The notes beneath the pieces were generated by a model. The model did not search any database and was not told where the DNA came from. It saw nothing but the letters and a program-made list of their open reading frames with translations. Source: Runella defluvii (GTDB lineage Bacteria; Bacteroidota; Bacteroidia; Cytophagales; Spirosomataceae). From it: a stretch of 64,000 nucleotides of DNA. Below are positions 22,985-32,224 of this stretch, piece after piece. A program made the translations under genes and the position numbers. Each line of letters opens with the position of its first letter. The stretch's first letter is position 1. The stretch is taken from contig NZ_JACIBY010000003.1 in the NCBI RefSeq assembly GCF_014195535.1, positions 186,001 through 250,000 on the forward strand, read 5' to 3'.

Positions 22985-24082
22985 ATGACATCTACTACGA
23001 CTCTTTCATTACCAGTACCACCAGGCACCAAGCAAATCCGCTGGAGGCAAGTTTTGGTGGTGGTCACCCATATATTTTTCTGGGCTTGCTTCATCTTTTT
23101 GCCCTTTTTGTTGATACAATCGCAGCAGCAAGCCAACGCCTTAGCGAGTTCTCAACTTAAATTATCACAAGAAGAAAAAGACCGAATTTGGCAGACAATT
23201 TTTTATTTTAGTCAGTTCTTCTCCGTATTGTTATTTTACACCAACTCCGAAATTTTACTACCAAGGTTATTCAAAAAGCGAGGGCTTGGGGTGTATATTT
23301 TGGTGATTGTGCTTGCCCTGATTTTAGTCCTTACGATTACGTATTTTTTTCGGTACTGGATGTGGGGAATGCCTCCCCAGACTTGGTTTAGCTACACTAC
23401 TTTCTATTCGTTGATTTCGGCGTTTGGCATTAGTACGTGTTTTCGATTATTGGGCGATTATCAACGCGAACATCGCTTGCAAAACGAACAAGAGAAGGTG
23501 CGGCTACAGTCGGAATTGTCGTTTTTGCGTTCTCAGATTAGCCCACATTTTATGTTTAATTTGATGAATAGCTTGGCAGCATTGGCCCGAAAAAAATCAG
23601 ATTTGCTAGAGCCAATGATTGTCAAAATGTCGGATTTGCTGCGCTACATGTTGTACGATTCAGACGATTCAAAAATCCCTTTGGACAAAGAAATAAATTA
23701 TTTGAAAAGTTATGTGGAGCTGCAACAATTGCGTTTTGGAAATAAAGTGAAGGTGGACATGGTTTTTGATACGTCCTACAATAACTTAGCGCTTGAGCCT
23801 ATGCTGCTGATTCCGTTCGTAGAAAATGCGTTTAAACACGGTACGGGGCTTATTCGTGAACCTTTTATTCAGATTATGTTGGTATCGGGTGACAATAAAA
23901 TACGGTTCAAAGTACAAAATCGCTACAATTCCGACTTTGTGGAAGCCAAGGACAATAGTTCGGGAATTGGACTAGCCAACGTAAAACGCCGCCTCGAATT
24001 ACTCTATCCTGAAACCCATACATTACAAATTTCAAAAGATAAGGCTATGTTTGTGACAGATTTAGAAATAGTTTTGAAGTAA
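22985..24082 (+). CDS. LytS/YpdA-type sensor histidine kinase
   Basis: A 365-residue membrane kinase with four predicted transmembrane helices in the first 155 residues and no periplasmic sensor domain. The HisKA_7TM-type phosphoacceptor is near His187 in SQISPHFMFNLMNSL, followed by the ATPase N-box PFVENAFKHG (about 278) and a G-box SGIGLANVKRRLELL (about 330). It belongs to the LytS-like family that pairs with LytTR response regulators. The regulator gene follows with a 9-nt gap. The stimulus is unknown. Confidence 0.9.
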   Translation: MTSTTTLSLPVPPGTKQIRWRQVLVVVTHIFFWACFIFLPFLLIQSQQQANALASSQLKLSQEEKDRIWQTIFYFSQFFSVLLFYTNSEILLPRLFKKRGLGVYILVIVLALILVLTITYFFRYWMWGMPPQTWFSYTTFYSLISAFGISTCFRLLGDYQREHRLQNEQEKVRLQSELSFLRSQISPHFMFNLMNSLAALARKKSDLLEPMIVKMSDLLRYMLYDSDDSKIPLDKEINYLKSYVELQQLRFGNKVKVDMVFDTSYNNLALEPMLLIPFVENAFKHGTGLIREPFIQIMLVSGDNKIRFKVQNRYNSDFVEAKDNSSGIGLANVKRRLELLYPETHTLQISKDKAMFVTDLEIVLK

Positions 24083-24091
24083 AAACAAACA

Positions 24092-24811
24092 ATGAACATG
24101 CCTAAGCTACGTTGCATAGCGGTTGATGACGAACCCCTAGCCCTCGAACTTTTAGAAGACAACATTCGCCAAGTGCCTTTTTTGGAGCTAGTAGCAAGTT
24201 GTCATAATGCGTTTGAGGCCATGGATATTTTGCACGAACAAGGAGCCGACTTGATTTTTTTGGATATTCAAATGCCTGGCATTACGGGCGTTCAGTTTTT
24301 GAAATCTATTCAGGGGCAAAACACAACCCCGATGGTGATTTTTATAACGGCTTATGAACAGTATGCGTTAGAAGGATTTGAGTTGGACGTTGTAGATTAT
24401 TTGTTGAAACCAGTGGCCTTTGAGCGGTTTTTGAAATCGGTCAACAAAGCCTACGATTTGTTTAAACTGCACCAACAAACACCTACTGAGCAAACCACGA
24501 CGCATTTTTTTGTAAATGCCAACTACGCCTTGGTAAAAATCCGCTACGACGAAATTTTGTACATCGAAGGGTTGAAAGACTACGTGAAGATTTACCTTTC
24601 CTCCGCACGCCATCCAGTGATTACCAGAATGACCCTCAAAGGAATCGAACAAAAACTTCCTTCCCATGAGTTTATGCGGATACACAAGTCATACATTGTG
24701 TCTCTTGACAAAATCCAATCGGTACGTAACCTAAAAATCCACATCGGCGAAGCCGTCATTCCAGTGGGAGAGCAATATGTTGAGGAGTTTATGAAAGCAA
24801 TTGGCGAATAA
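24092..24811 (+). CDS. LytTR-family response regulator
   Basis: A 239-residue regulator with a receiver domain (about 1-125; acidic DDE pocket in AVDDEPLALE, phospho-accepting Asp near 58 in LIFLDIQMPG, Lys in LLKPV) and a C-terminal LytTR DNA-binding domain (about 140-235: YIEGLKDYVKIYL, FMRIHKSYIVSLDKI). It is the partner of the upstream LytS-like kinase. An alternative start is the second Met two codons on. A target operon is not evident, though the SusC/D locus lies convergent downstream. Confidence 0.92.
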   Translation: MNMPKLRCIAVDDEPLALELLEDNIRQVPFLELVASCHNAFEAMDILHEQGADLIFLDIQMPGITGVQFLKSIQGQNTTPMVIFITAYEQYALEGFELDVVDYLLKPVAFERFLKSVNKAYDLFKLHQQTPTEQTTTHFFVNANYALVKIRYDEILYIEGLKDYVKIYLSSARHPVITRMTLKGIEQKLPSHEFMRIHKSYIVSLDKIQSVRNLKIHIGEAVIPVGEQYVEEFMKAIGE

Positions 24812-24888
24812 AACAATGCTTGCATGCGCAACGAAAGGCTTTCCTTTTTAGGTTTAACCTGTTGGTATACAGTTTTTATAAATAAATG

Positions 24889-24930
24889 AACCCCGAAAAA
24901 GAGCCAAAATTGGCCATTTTCGGGGTTTTT
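24889..24930. terminator. Hairpin terminator after the LytTR regulator
   Basis: AACCCCGAAAA pairs with TTTTCGGGGTT, with an inner GCCAAAATTGGC palindrome and a following T-run. It ends the two-component operon. Confidence 0.85.
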
Positions 24931-25061
24931 GTGTATTTGGTTTTTGCGACAAAACTGAAATACAAATGCAAGATACACCCTTCGACCATAATTCTGCAAA
25001 CTCCTCTAAATTGTACATTTTTATGAATTGTACTGATTTAGGGGCTATTTGTCAAACTATT

Positions 25062-25250
25062 GATTGGTATCTTTAGATGAACATACAGAGCGGGTAACCC
25101 AATGGTTTTTTGAACTTTGTTCTCAGATAAAGAGATGATTTTTTGTTTCAAAAGCCCGTTCTTTTCTAGGTGAACAGGGATCGTTTTAAGTAAAAAATAG
25201 ACTCCTTCTTGTTTCGATGAGGTAGTACCTCAAAGAGCAAGAAGGAGTTT
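25062..25250 (+). ncRNA. Candidate small RNA with its own promoter-like and terminator sequences
   Basis: Between two convergent operons, after one terminator (24889-24930), there is a second hairpin with a T-run (25201-25253: ACTCCTTCTTG/CAAGAAGGAGT). A promoter-like pair, TTTG then TATCTTTA with 16 nt between, lies shortly before about 25080. The spacing is shorter than the usual 19-20 nt. No open reading frame of note is present. This is a prediction of an orphan transcript, not a match to a known RNA. Confidence 0.3.
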
Positions 25251-25253
25251 TTT
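25201..25253. terminator. Hairpin terminator near the SusC/D locus end
   Basis: An 11-bp perfect outer stem with an inner GAGGT/ACCTC hairpin, T-run on the plus side and A/T-rich flank on the other. It could end the DUF4397 transcript (minus) and a possible plus-strand RNA. Confidence 0.75.
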
Positions 25254-25304
25254 ATTGGGTACTAACTAAAGTTGTTGAAGTGATATGCGACTTTTGCTGC
25301 AAAA

Positions 25305-26087
25305 CTATCGGTTTGTTACTGCCCCTATGGTCAATACTTGCGTACCTGTACCGCCAACTCTACCACGCAAAATGATGGTGTAAAAACGCCCTTTGATGGG
25401 AGAAAGGGTAAACGTGGCAGGAGCAAGATTGGTGGTGGTACCATTCACCCGAACTTGAACGGGCAAAGCGGCTCCACCCGTTGGAACAGGCGTGATGGCC
25501 ACAAAATCAGAGGCTTTTTTGTAACCAATGTTGGTCATGGCTGGCGCATAAGTGCCATTGTAACCTACGTCGTAGCCCGTCGTTGCATTAACAATGGTAT
25601 TGACAACCCGAAAATAGGCTTTCGAGGTATCCGCTGGCGTAAGTTTGTCTTCTACGACCAATGGCTCAAGCGTGGCAGTAGCTGCAGAACCCACCGCAAA
25701 AACCGAGTAATATTTGTTGGCTTCTAGCGGAACAGTCCCTGTCAGAAGTGATACTTGTTGGCTAGTTCCACTGGCAGGAACTACTACCTCAACTTTGGCA
25801 CTGCCCGCATCAATCGTTGCATAGTCAACAGCTGGGTAAATATTCCCGTAGGTAATAACGCCTGGTGAGGCAGGGGCGACGGTAAGCACCCCTGAAAACT
25901 GACGGTCGTTTACCAAAATACTCACACCTGGGCCGTCCGAAACCATGTGGTGGAATTTTACGCGTGCTCCAGTGGCAGGGGTAACAATCGTTAATTGGTC
26001 ACTTGATTCACCTATACACGCAAAAAGTCCAGCGGAAAGCGCACCTGCGAGCAAAATGCTTTTTGTTATGGATTGAAATTTCTTCAT
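25305..26087 (-). CDS. DUF4397-domain lipoprotein in the SusC/D locus
   Basis: A 260-residue protein with a lipoprotein-type signal (MKKFQSITKS, then AGALSAGLFAC). The mature part fits DUF4397: repeated beta-rich modules with RVKFHHMVSDGPGVSILVND, YSVFAVGS and YFRVVNTI. It is the third gene of a minus-strand run after susC- and susD-like genes, 43 nt downstream of the latter. It is probably outer-membrane anchored and may bind the same nutrient, which is inferred from position alone. Confidence 0.8.
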   Translation of the reverse strand: MKKFQSITKSILLAGALSAGLFACIGESSDQLTIVTPATGARVKFHHMVSDGPGVSILVNDRQFSGVLTVAPASPGVITYGNIYPAVDYATIDAGSAKVEVVVPASGTSQQVSLLTGTVPLEANKYYSVFAVGSAATATLEPLVVEDKLTPADTSKAYFRVVNTIVNATTGYDVGYNGTYAPAMTNIGYKKASDFVAITPVPTGGAALPVQVRVNGTTTNLAPATFTLSPIKGRFYTIILRGRVGGTGTQVLTIGAVTNR

Positions 26088-26130
26088 TGTTTGTTTCTTT
26101 TGGATTCGTAATTGGTTGAAAAACCTACGA

Positions 26131-27687
26131 TTAAGGTTGCATAAACCAAATTTCTTTGGTGTGATAATCCGCGTTTAATGCGCCAATTTTGTCCAATGCT
26201 GCGCGGTTCCAAACGTATTCGGAGTTGTAGCGTGGACGCAAACGATACGCCAATTTGCCACCGTTGTCTGGGAATAAAGTAGAGCCTGTTGGCGCTGTAA
26301 ATCCTTTGAAAATATCAGGACTGTACTTGTAACGACGCATATCAACCCAGCTTTCCATGTGGCCATGCACAAACATTGAAATGTATTTTTGGGTCATAAT
26401 GTCGCTGAGTGTCAATGCTGCGGATGTTTGAGCAACGGCACTACTTTTGAGGTAGGCTGCACGCTCTGTAGTAAAAGCTGCACGCCCCGCTGCGTCGGTT
26501 GAGGACATTAGTGAAAACACCCAGTCCAAGTGAGCATTGATGCCTTTGTTGTAAGCATCGAAGGCCATGGCTTTATCGCCTTTGATAAAAGCTGCTTCGG
26601 CTTTCACAAACTGCATTTCCCAGTAAGTAATAAGCGGGTGGGCGGTGCCATTATCGAAAATAGATTTTCCAGTGGCAGGTGTGGTGGCGGTAGGCTGTGA
26701 TTGCCCCCAGAAGTTGGCCACCCGATTGGTACGTCCCGCTACGTTGTTGGCATCACCAAGGTTCACGTTTACCCCTCTATATACTTTGTCGTCGCTTGCG
26801 GTAAGCATAGCCGCCATGCGTGGATCAATGGCATTCGGAAATAACGTACCATTGAATAAGCTAACCAAATAGCTACTTTGGCGAAACGAGTTCATGTTGT
26901 TACGAAGAGGTCCCCAGAAGTTAGCATCGGCGGTATTGGTTCCTGCCTGTGGGATGTAAAAATTATCCGCATTGCTACTAAATGAAGCATCAACAAACTT
27001 AATTACGGCATCAGGATTATAGGTTTTTTTGTTGCTGATGTGGTTGGCATTACGCGCCAAAATCGCATTTACAAACTTAATCCATTTGGTACGGTCTCCT
27101 TTATAAACCAAGTCGCCACGGCTAAGGGAAGCAACAGATACACCACCGTCGGTACGAGAAAGGTCAGCAATGGCTTCCGTTCCAAGTCGAACTACCTCTT
27201 TGTAAACGTCTTCTTGCGAATCGTACTCAAATACGTAACGGTTTGGCTCCCAAGCTTGCTTCAAAATCATCTCGCCGTTGGCGTCGGTGGTACTTTGCCA
27301 GCCCCAAGTACGGAGGGCTTTGGCCACACCCACGTAATCCCATTGTTGTTTGGCTACTGCATCTTCGATGACCAAATCCACGTTTTTACCAATTGACCAA
27401 TAGTGTGAACGCCACATTTCGCCGCCGTTATCGCTTCCTGCGACGTAGCCATGGCGATCCCAGGCATTTCCTGCGGCAGTTGCTAGCCAATACTGGCAAT
27501 ATTGTCCCGTAAAACGGCCGTCGAAAGCTTCGGCACGGGCCATTTGCCCCAGCATGGGAGGCAGCAACGCAAAACCTTGGGATACTTGAGGAAAACTAGG
27601 GTCAAAATTTACATCTAAGTATTTTTCACAACTTGTCAGTCCCACCCCTAGCAGGGTAACAAGCGATATAAGTTTTATCTTTTTCAT
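26131..27687 (-). CDS. SusD/RagB-family nutrient-binding outer-membrane lipoprotein
   Basis: A 518-residue SusD-like protein with lipobox VGLTSCEKYLDVNFDPS, typical of the SusD_like branch (Cys followed by EKYLDVN). Tetratricopeptide-like helical content follows (AKALRTWGWQSTT, EAAFIKGDKAMAFDAYNKG). SusD proteins sit over the SusC transporter and capture oligosaccharides or peptides at the cell surface. It is 45 nt downstream of the SusC gene. The ligand cannot be read from sequence. Confidence 0.92.
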   Translation of the reverse strand: MKKIKLISLVTLLGVGLTSCEKYLDVNFDPSFPQVSQGFALLPPMLGQMARAEAFDGRFTGQYCQYWLATAAGNAWDRHGYVAGSDNGGEMWRSHYWSIGKNVDLVIEDAVAKQQWDYVGVAKALRTWGWQSTTDANGEMILKQAWEPNRYVFEYDSQEDVYKEVVRLGTEAIADLSRTDGGVSVASLSRGDLVYKGDRTKWIKFVNAILARNANHISNKKTYNPDAVIKFVDASFSSNADNFYIPQAGTNTADANFWGPLRNNMNSFRQSSYLVSLFNGTLFPNAIDPRMAAMLTASDDKVYRGVNVNLGDANNVAGRTNRVANFWGQSQPTATTPATGKSIFDNGTAHPLITYWEMQFVKAEAAFIKGDKAMAFDAYNKGINAHLDWVFSLMSSTDAAGRAAFTTERAAYLKSSAVAQTSAALTLSDIMTQKYISMFVHGHMESWVDMRRYKYSPDIFKGFTAPTGSTLFPDNGGKLAYRLRPRYNSEYVWNRAALDKIGALNADYHTKEIWFMQP

Positions 27688-27732
27688 TTTAAAGTCTGTT
27701 TAAAATCTCAATTAACTGTGCGCAAGCATCGC

Positions 27733-30700
27733 TTAGAAAGAAAAATTCAAACCTGCGGTAATGGTGCGTGGCAAGGCCAACGTTCCATAGTCAAAACCAC
27801 GTGCTCCGATACCTAACGTTCCAGCACTTGTACCGTTTACATCGGGGTCTGCGCCTGTATAATTGGTCAAGAGGAATAGTTCATTGCCAGAAACAAAGAT
27901 GCTTCCTGAGCGGAATATTTTCTGCTTGTCTAAGATAGACTGCGGGAAACTATAACGGAGCGTTACGTCGCGCAAACGAACCCAGTTAATGTCTTTTTCA
28001 ACAAAACTTTCTTCTGTGAACGCCCCGTAAAAATCAGAACGGAATTGAGGCGTAACTTGGATGGTATTTGGCGTTGGTGCGTCGCTGTCTTCGCGGCCAT
28101 CGCGCAGTACGCCTTTGAAAACATAAGGATTTTCTCGGTCGAGAACGCGCGTAGAAAGACCATTGCGGAACATGTACATTTCGTTCCCGTTGAAAACGTC
28201 ACCGCCTCTACGAATGTCTAACAACACCGAAAGTGACCAGTCTTTGTAACGAACTGAATTTTGAAATCCTACCATAAATTTAGGGTTACGATCACCGATG
28301 GGCAAGAAAACAGGGTTTGAAATTGGCAGACCTGTGCTTGGGCTGACAAGAATATCGCCGCGTTTGTTGCGCAAGTAGCTGTATCCTGCCAATGCGGTAG
28401 TTTTTCCCTCACCACGGGTGTTTACGTACGATAAATTAGGGTAGAAAGAGCTTTGGTTGGGTGCCATGGCACTTGCCCGAACGTTTCCGTACAACCATGT
28501 GTCCGAGTTGTAATACTCCGCCACTTCGCCAGGAAGGCTCACTACTTCATTCAGAAGACGCGTAAAATTGAGGTTCATGTCCCACTGAACATTCTTGGCT
28601 TTGATGGGCGTAATGTTCAATTGGGCTTCAAGTCCACTGTTGCGAATTTCACCACCGTTCAACAAACCAAAAATAAATCCAGTACCGTAGCTCAAACGCT
28701 GGGTCGTGATTTGGTCAAAATTGCTCTTGTTGAAGTAAGTTACATCCAATCCTACACGATTTTTGAAGAAACGTAGCTCTAAGCCAGTTTCAAAACTCCG
28801 ACCACGCTCTGGGCGTAAGTTTTCGTTGCCGCCGTAGAAGTCATACAAAAAGCCACCACCCGTTGTTGTTTGTGGCACGAGGCGAGGGCGCGTACGGTAA
28901 GGGGTAGCGTCGTTACCAACTTCAGCATAGGCAAAGCGAACTTTTCCATAGCTCAAAACTTGTTGCTGCTCAAACGCAGGAAGTTCGGTGAAAACAAACC
29001 CTAAACTAACCGATGGATAGAAGAAGGAGTTGTTCTGAACAGGCAAGGTCGATGACCAGTCATTACGCCCCGTAACGGTTAAGTACAACATGTCGGCATA
29101 GCTCAAATTGAGCGAGCCCAACACACTCACCAAACGACGTTGAAGAAGGGTTGACTTGTTACGTTGGGTGCTGTTCAACGTGTTGTTGATACTGTTGAAG
29201 TCGGGCAAATAAAGTTGCTCCCCGTAAATAGCCGTTGTTTCGTAGCGGCGGTCATCTACGGTTGTACCCACCATGAGTGATGTTTTTAGCTTGCCAAAGT
29301 CTTTTTTAGCGGTAGCACGGAAGTTACCGTTGAGCAATTGACTGTTTTCTGTGGCATTTTCCACAAATCCTTTGGCCGTAATACCCGCATTGGATTCTGG
29401 ATGTTGGAAGCGGTTGTAACGCGTTGAAAAAATGTCGGCCCCTAAGATTCCCGCTAAAGTAAGCCAAGGCGTTACGTTATAATCCAACTGAATGTTACCA
29501 ACAGTACGGTTGATTCGGTTGCTGTTGATGTTCTTATACACGTTGAAGAACGGGTTGTCCAAGTCGTTGGCATCTTCTCCAAAAGTACGGAAACGGCGGC
29601 CGTCTGCCGTGAGGTATTGCCGTGCATCTAAATAAAACGGGAAAGCCAACATGCCAATGAGAAAACCTTGGGCACTACGAAGTGGTTGGAGGTTGTTGGT
29701 TCCGATGTAATTGAAGGAGGTGGTTGCCCGCAAATTCTTGGTAATTTGTCCTACCCCAGTCAAACGGATGTTAATCTGGTCCATTTGGTTGGTAGGTACC
29801 ACTCCTTTGTCCGAAATATACGAAGTCGATAAGCGATAGGTCGCTTTTTCACTTCCACCTTCTACTGTTACGTTGTGCGACTGACGAAGTCCTTGTTGGA
29901 AAAAATTGCCAACGTTGTCATATACTTTACCGCCACCTTCGCCGATTTGGGACACTTCACCCCCAAAATAAGAAAAGTTGTTTGGGTTAAAGACGCCGTT
30001 GAAACCACGTCCGTAGGTGGTTTGGCCTTCAGGGAAACGATACACATCACGAATACTCAACGAACCATTGTAGGTGATTTTTCCGCGACCTGTGCCGCCT
30101 TTTTTGGTGGTGATAACAATCGCACCGTTGGCAGCTTCGATACCGTACAAAGCAGCGGCTTCTGGTCCTTTTAGGATGGTGACTGTCTCAATGTCGTTGG
30201 GGTTAATATCCGCTGCACGGTTTTGGTAGTCCATGTCGCGGTTGGGGCGGTCAGAAACCAACGCTCCTTGGGCAAAGGTGTTGTTTGAAATAGGCAAACC
30301 ATCAACGACATAAAGCGGTTGGTTGCTATTCCCGATCGAACCCGCACCGCGCAACTGAATAACGGCCGATCCACCCGCAGTACCGCTGGTTGGGGTCATT
30401 TGAAGACCTGCTACCCGTCCTTGAAGTCCCATCATGAAGTTGTCTCGCTGAGAGTCCAACAAATCTTGACCTTTTACTTCCTGCACGGCATAACCCAGCG
30501 CGCGTTTCTCTTGTTTTACCCCAAGGGCAGTTACCACGACTTCATTTAAGATGTTTTCGTCGTTTTCTAGCGAAACATTGATGGTGTTGTTGCTCCCAAC
30601 TTTAACTTCTTGGCGAATGTAGCCGATGTAGCTAAAAATAAGGGTGGCATTGGTAGGAGCATTTACCTTAAATTCTCCGTTGGCATCCGTGGTGGTACCT

Positions 30701-30858
30701 TTGGAGGTTCCTTTGACAACGATGCTTACACCTGGAAGCACGCTGTTGTCGGATGAACTGGTGACTTTTCCTGAAATGAGTCGGTCTTGTGCCCATGTCG
30801 TAAGACATATGCCAAAAACAACTAGAAAAGCCATACTTCGATGAAGAAGTTTTTTCAT
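27733..30858 (-). CDS. SusC/RagA-family TonB-linked outer-membrane transporter
   Basis: A 1041-residue TonB-dependent transporter. It has a signal peptide ending TTWAQ, a carboxypeptidase-like regulatory domain (about 25-105: ISGKVTSSSDNSVLPGVSI, TTTDANGEF), the SusC signature NEVVVTALGVKQEKRALGY, a plug with LYVVDGLPI and DIETVTILKGPEAAALYG, and a long barrel ending in an aromatic residue (TAGLNFSF). It imports large nutrients with the SusD partner. There is no extracytoplasmic sigma/anti-sigma pair nearby, so regulation is not evident. The upstream region has CGGATTT repeats. Confidence 0.93.
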   Translation of the reverse strand: MKKLLHRSMAFLVVFGICLTTWAQDRLISGKVTSSSDNSVLPGVSIVVKGTSKGTTTDANGEFKVNAPTNATLIFSYIGYIRQEVKVGSNNTINVSLENDENILNEVVVTALGVKQEKRALGYAVQEVKGQDLLDSQRDNFMMGLQGRVAGLQMTPTSGTAGGSAVIQLRGAGSIGNSNQPLYVVDGLPISNNTFAQGALVSDRPNRDMDYQNRAADINPNDIETVTILKGPEAAALYGIEAANGAIVITTKKGGTGRGKITYNGSLSIRDVYRFPEGQTTYGRGFNGVFNPNNFSYFGGEVSQIGEGGGKVYDNVGNFFQQGLRQSHNVTVEGGSEKATYRLSTSYISDKGVVPTNQMDQINIRLTGVGQITKNLRATTSFNYIGTNNLQPLRSAQGFLIGMLAFPFYLDARQYLTADGRRFRTFGEDANDLDNPFFNVYKNINSNRINRTVGNIQLDYNVTPWLTLAGILGADIFSTRYNRFQHPESNAGITAKGFVENATENSQLLNGNFRATAKKDFGKLKTSLMVGTTVDDRRYETTAIYGEQLYLPDFNSINNTLNSTQRNKSTLLQRRLVSVLGSLNLSYADMLYLTVTGRNDWSSTLPVQNNSFFYPSVSLGFVFTELPAFEQQQVLSYGKVRFAYAEVGNDATPYRTRPRLVPQTTTGGGFLYDFYGGNENLRPERGRSFETGLELRFFKNRVGLDVTYFNKSNFDQITTQRLSYGTGFIFGLLNGGEIRNSGLEAQLNITPIKAKNVQWDMNLNFTRLLNEVVSLPGEVAEYYNSDTWLYGNVRASAMAPNQSSFYPNLSYVNTRGEGKTTALAGYSYLRNKRGDILVSPSTGLPISNPVFLPIGDRNPKFMVGFQNSVRYKDWSLSVLLDIRRGGDVFNGNEMYMFRNGLSTRVLDRENPYVFKGVLRDGREDSDAPTPNTIQVTPQFRSDFYGAFTEESFVEKDINWVRLRDVTLRYSFPQSILDKQKIFRSGSIFVSGNELFLLTNYTGADPDVNGTSAGTLGIGARGFDYGTLALPRTITAGLNFSF

Positions 30859-30904
30859 AGTTAGTGAATTTGGTTGTTAGAAATGATAAGTTGAGGTGAA
30901 CTAA

Positions 30905-31020
30905 GTTCGGATTTACTTCAAAAAAAATCAAAAACGTTCGGATTTGCAATGTTTTTCCGAATAAAATTGCATGAGTATGCGGTTTAAAGGCGTAAATGAT
31001 GCGGATTTGTGCGGATTTTT
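30905..31020. promoter_or_regulatory. CGGATTT direct repeats in the susC/aroB divergent region
   Basis: CGGATTT occurs at about 30908, 30939, 31002 and 31012, with CGGTTT at 30980. The first two copies are 31 nt apart and the third lies 63 nt beyond, roughly multiples of three helical turns. They could be binding sites for a regulator of the SusC operon. Function is a guess. Confidence 0.3.
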
Positions 31021-31094
31021 GCACGGATGAAAGTACGGGTGTAAATTCGCGGTAAATGTATATCCTTTTTGGTTTTTAAAATTCCGAACTCACT

Positions 31095-32123
31095 ATGTCT
31101 GTAACCATTGCCCCGATTCAGGAGAGTCTCCCTGCGTACCTTTCAGCGCATCAGTACTCCAAAGTTGTCGTTATTGCCGATACAAATACCAAAAAACACT
31201 GCTACGCAAAGGTAAAGCCTCTTTTGCCCAAACATGACCTTATCGTTGTTCCAGCGGGAGAGCAGCACAAGACCCTGGCAACCTGTGAAAAGATTTGGGG
31301 CGAAATGACCAAAGCACAACTCGACCGTCACGCGGTTGTTTTTAACTTGGGTGGAGGAGTGATTGGAGACATGGGCGGGTTTTGTGCCGCTACGTACAAA
31401 AGAGGGATTGATTTTGTTCAAATCCCGACGACGCTGCTTTCTCAAGTGGATGCCAGCGTGGGTGGAAAATTAGGAATCGACTTCCAAGGTTTTAAAAATC
31501 ATTTGGGGGTTTTTACCCAACCAAAAAATGTTTTGATTGACGCATCCTTTTTGTCAACCCTTCCGTATATAGAATTGCGCTCTGGATTTGCCGAAATTGT
31601 GAAGCATTGTTTGATTGCAGATGCGGCCAAGTGGGAAGAAATTCGTAAAAAAGACTTTGAACAACAAAATTGGACAGATCTGATTGCGCACTCGGTTGAA
31701 ATCAAGAAAAAAGTTGTGGCTACTGACCCAACGGAAAAAGGGCTTCGCAAAATCTTGAATTTTGGACATACCATAGGTCATGCGGTAGAAACCTATTTTT
31801 TAAGCAAACCACCCAAAGAGCGGTTGTTGCACGGGGAAGCGATTGCGGCGGGAATGATTATGGAAACCTATTTGGCCTACCGCAAAAAAATGGTGGATTT
31901 GCAAACACTTGAGCAGGTTGAGGAGTTTATATTTTCAGTGTTTGGCAAAGCCGATGTCCAGCTTTCGGATGCGCCAACGGTGATTGCACTGGCGCAGCAA
32001 GACAAAAAGAACCGAGGAGGAGAGTTGCGTTTTTCAGTGCTAGATGGTATCGGAACGTGTGCGTATGATGTGAAAGTGACACCAGCTGAAATCCAACAAG
32101 CTATCGCTTATTACGTAGGTTAA
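31095..32123 (+). CDS. aroB: 3-dehydroquinate synthase
   Basis: A 342-residue AroB. Visible family motifs are the NAD-binding GGGVIGDMGGFCAATY, PTTLLSQVDASVGGK, and HCLIADAAKWE plus GHTIGHAVE (zinc-binding histidines). The enzyme converts DAHP to 3-dehydroquinate in the shikimate pathway of aromatic amino-acid synthesis. Cytoplasmic, and of usual length for the short AroB form of Bacteroidota. It is divergent from the susC gene. Confidence 0.95.
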   Translation: MSVTIAPIQESLPAYLSAHQYSKVVVIADTNTKKHCYAKVKPLLPKHDLIVVPAGEQHKTLATCEKIWGEMTKAQLDRHAVVFNLGGGVIGDMGGFCAATYKRGIDFVQIPTTLLSQVDASVGGKLGIDFQGFKNHLGVFTQPKNVLIDASFLSTLPYIELRSGFAEIVKHCLIADAAKWEEIRKKDFEQQNWTDLIAHSVEIKKKVVATDPTEKGLRKILNFGHTIGHAVETYFLSKPPKERLLHGEAIAAGMIMETYLAYRKKMVDLQTLEQVEEFIFSVFGKADVQLSDAPTVIALAQQDKKNRGGELRFSVLDGIGTCAYDVKVTPAEIQQAIAYYVG

Positions 32124-32154
32124 TTTGGGTGATAGTAAGTTTTGCAGTAAAAAA

Positions 32155-32184
32155 TTTGCTTTTGTAGAAAATTTCGTATTTTTA
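32155..32184 (+). promoter_or_regulatory. Predicted promoter for the DUF4136 lipoprotein gene
   Basis: TTTG at 32155-32158 and TATTTTTA at 32177-32184 with 18 nt between, matching the Bacteroidota promoter style, 40 nt before the ATG at 32225. Confidence 0.4.
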
Positions 32185-32224
32185 ATCAAATATTCTCTCA
32201 AACACCCCAAACCACGAACTATCT

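Noticed and set aside
31499-31781. Antisense frames over aroB
   Set aside because: Shadows of a strongly supported coding gene.
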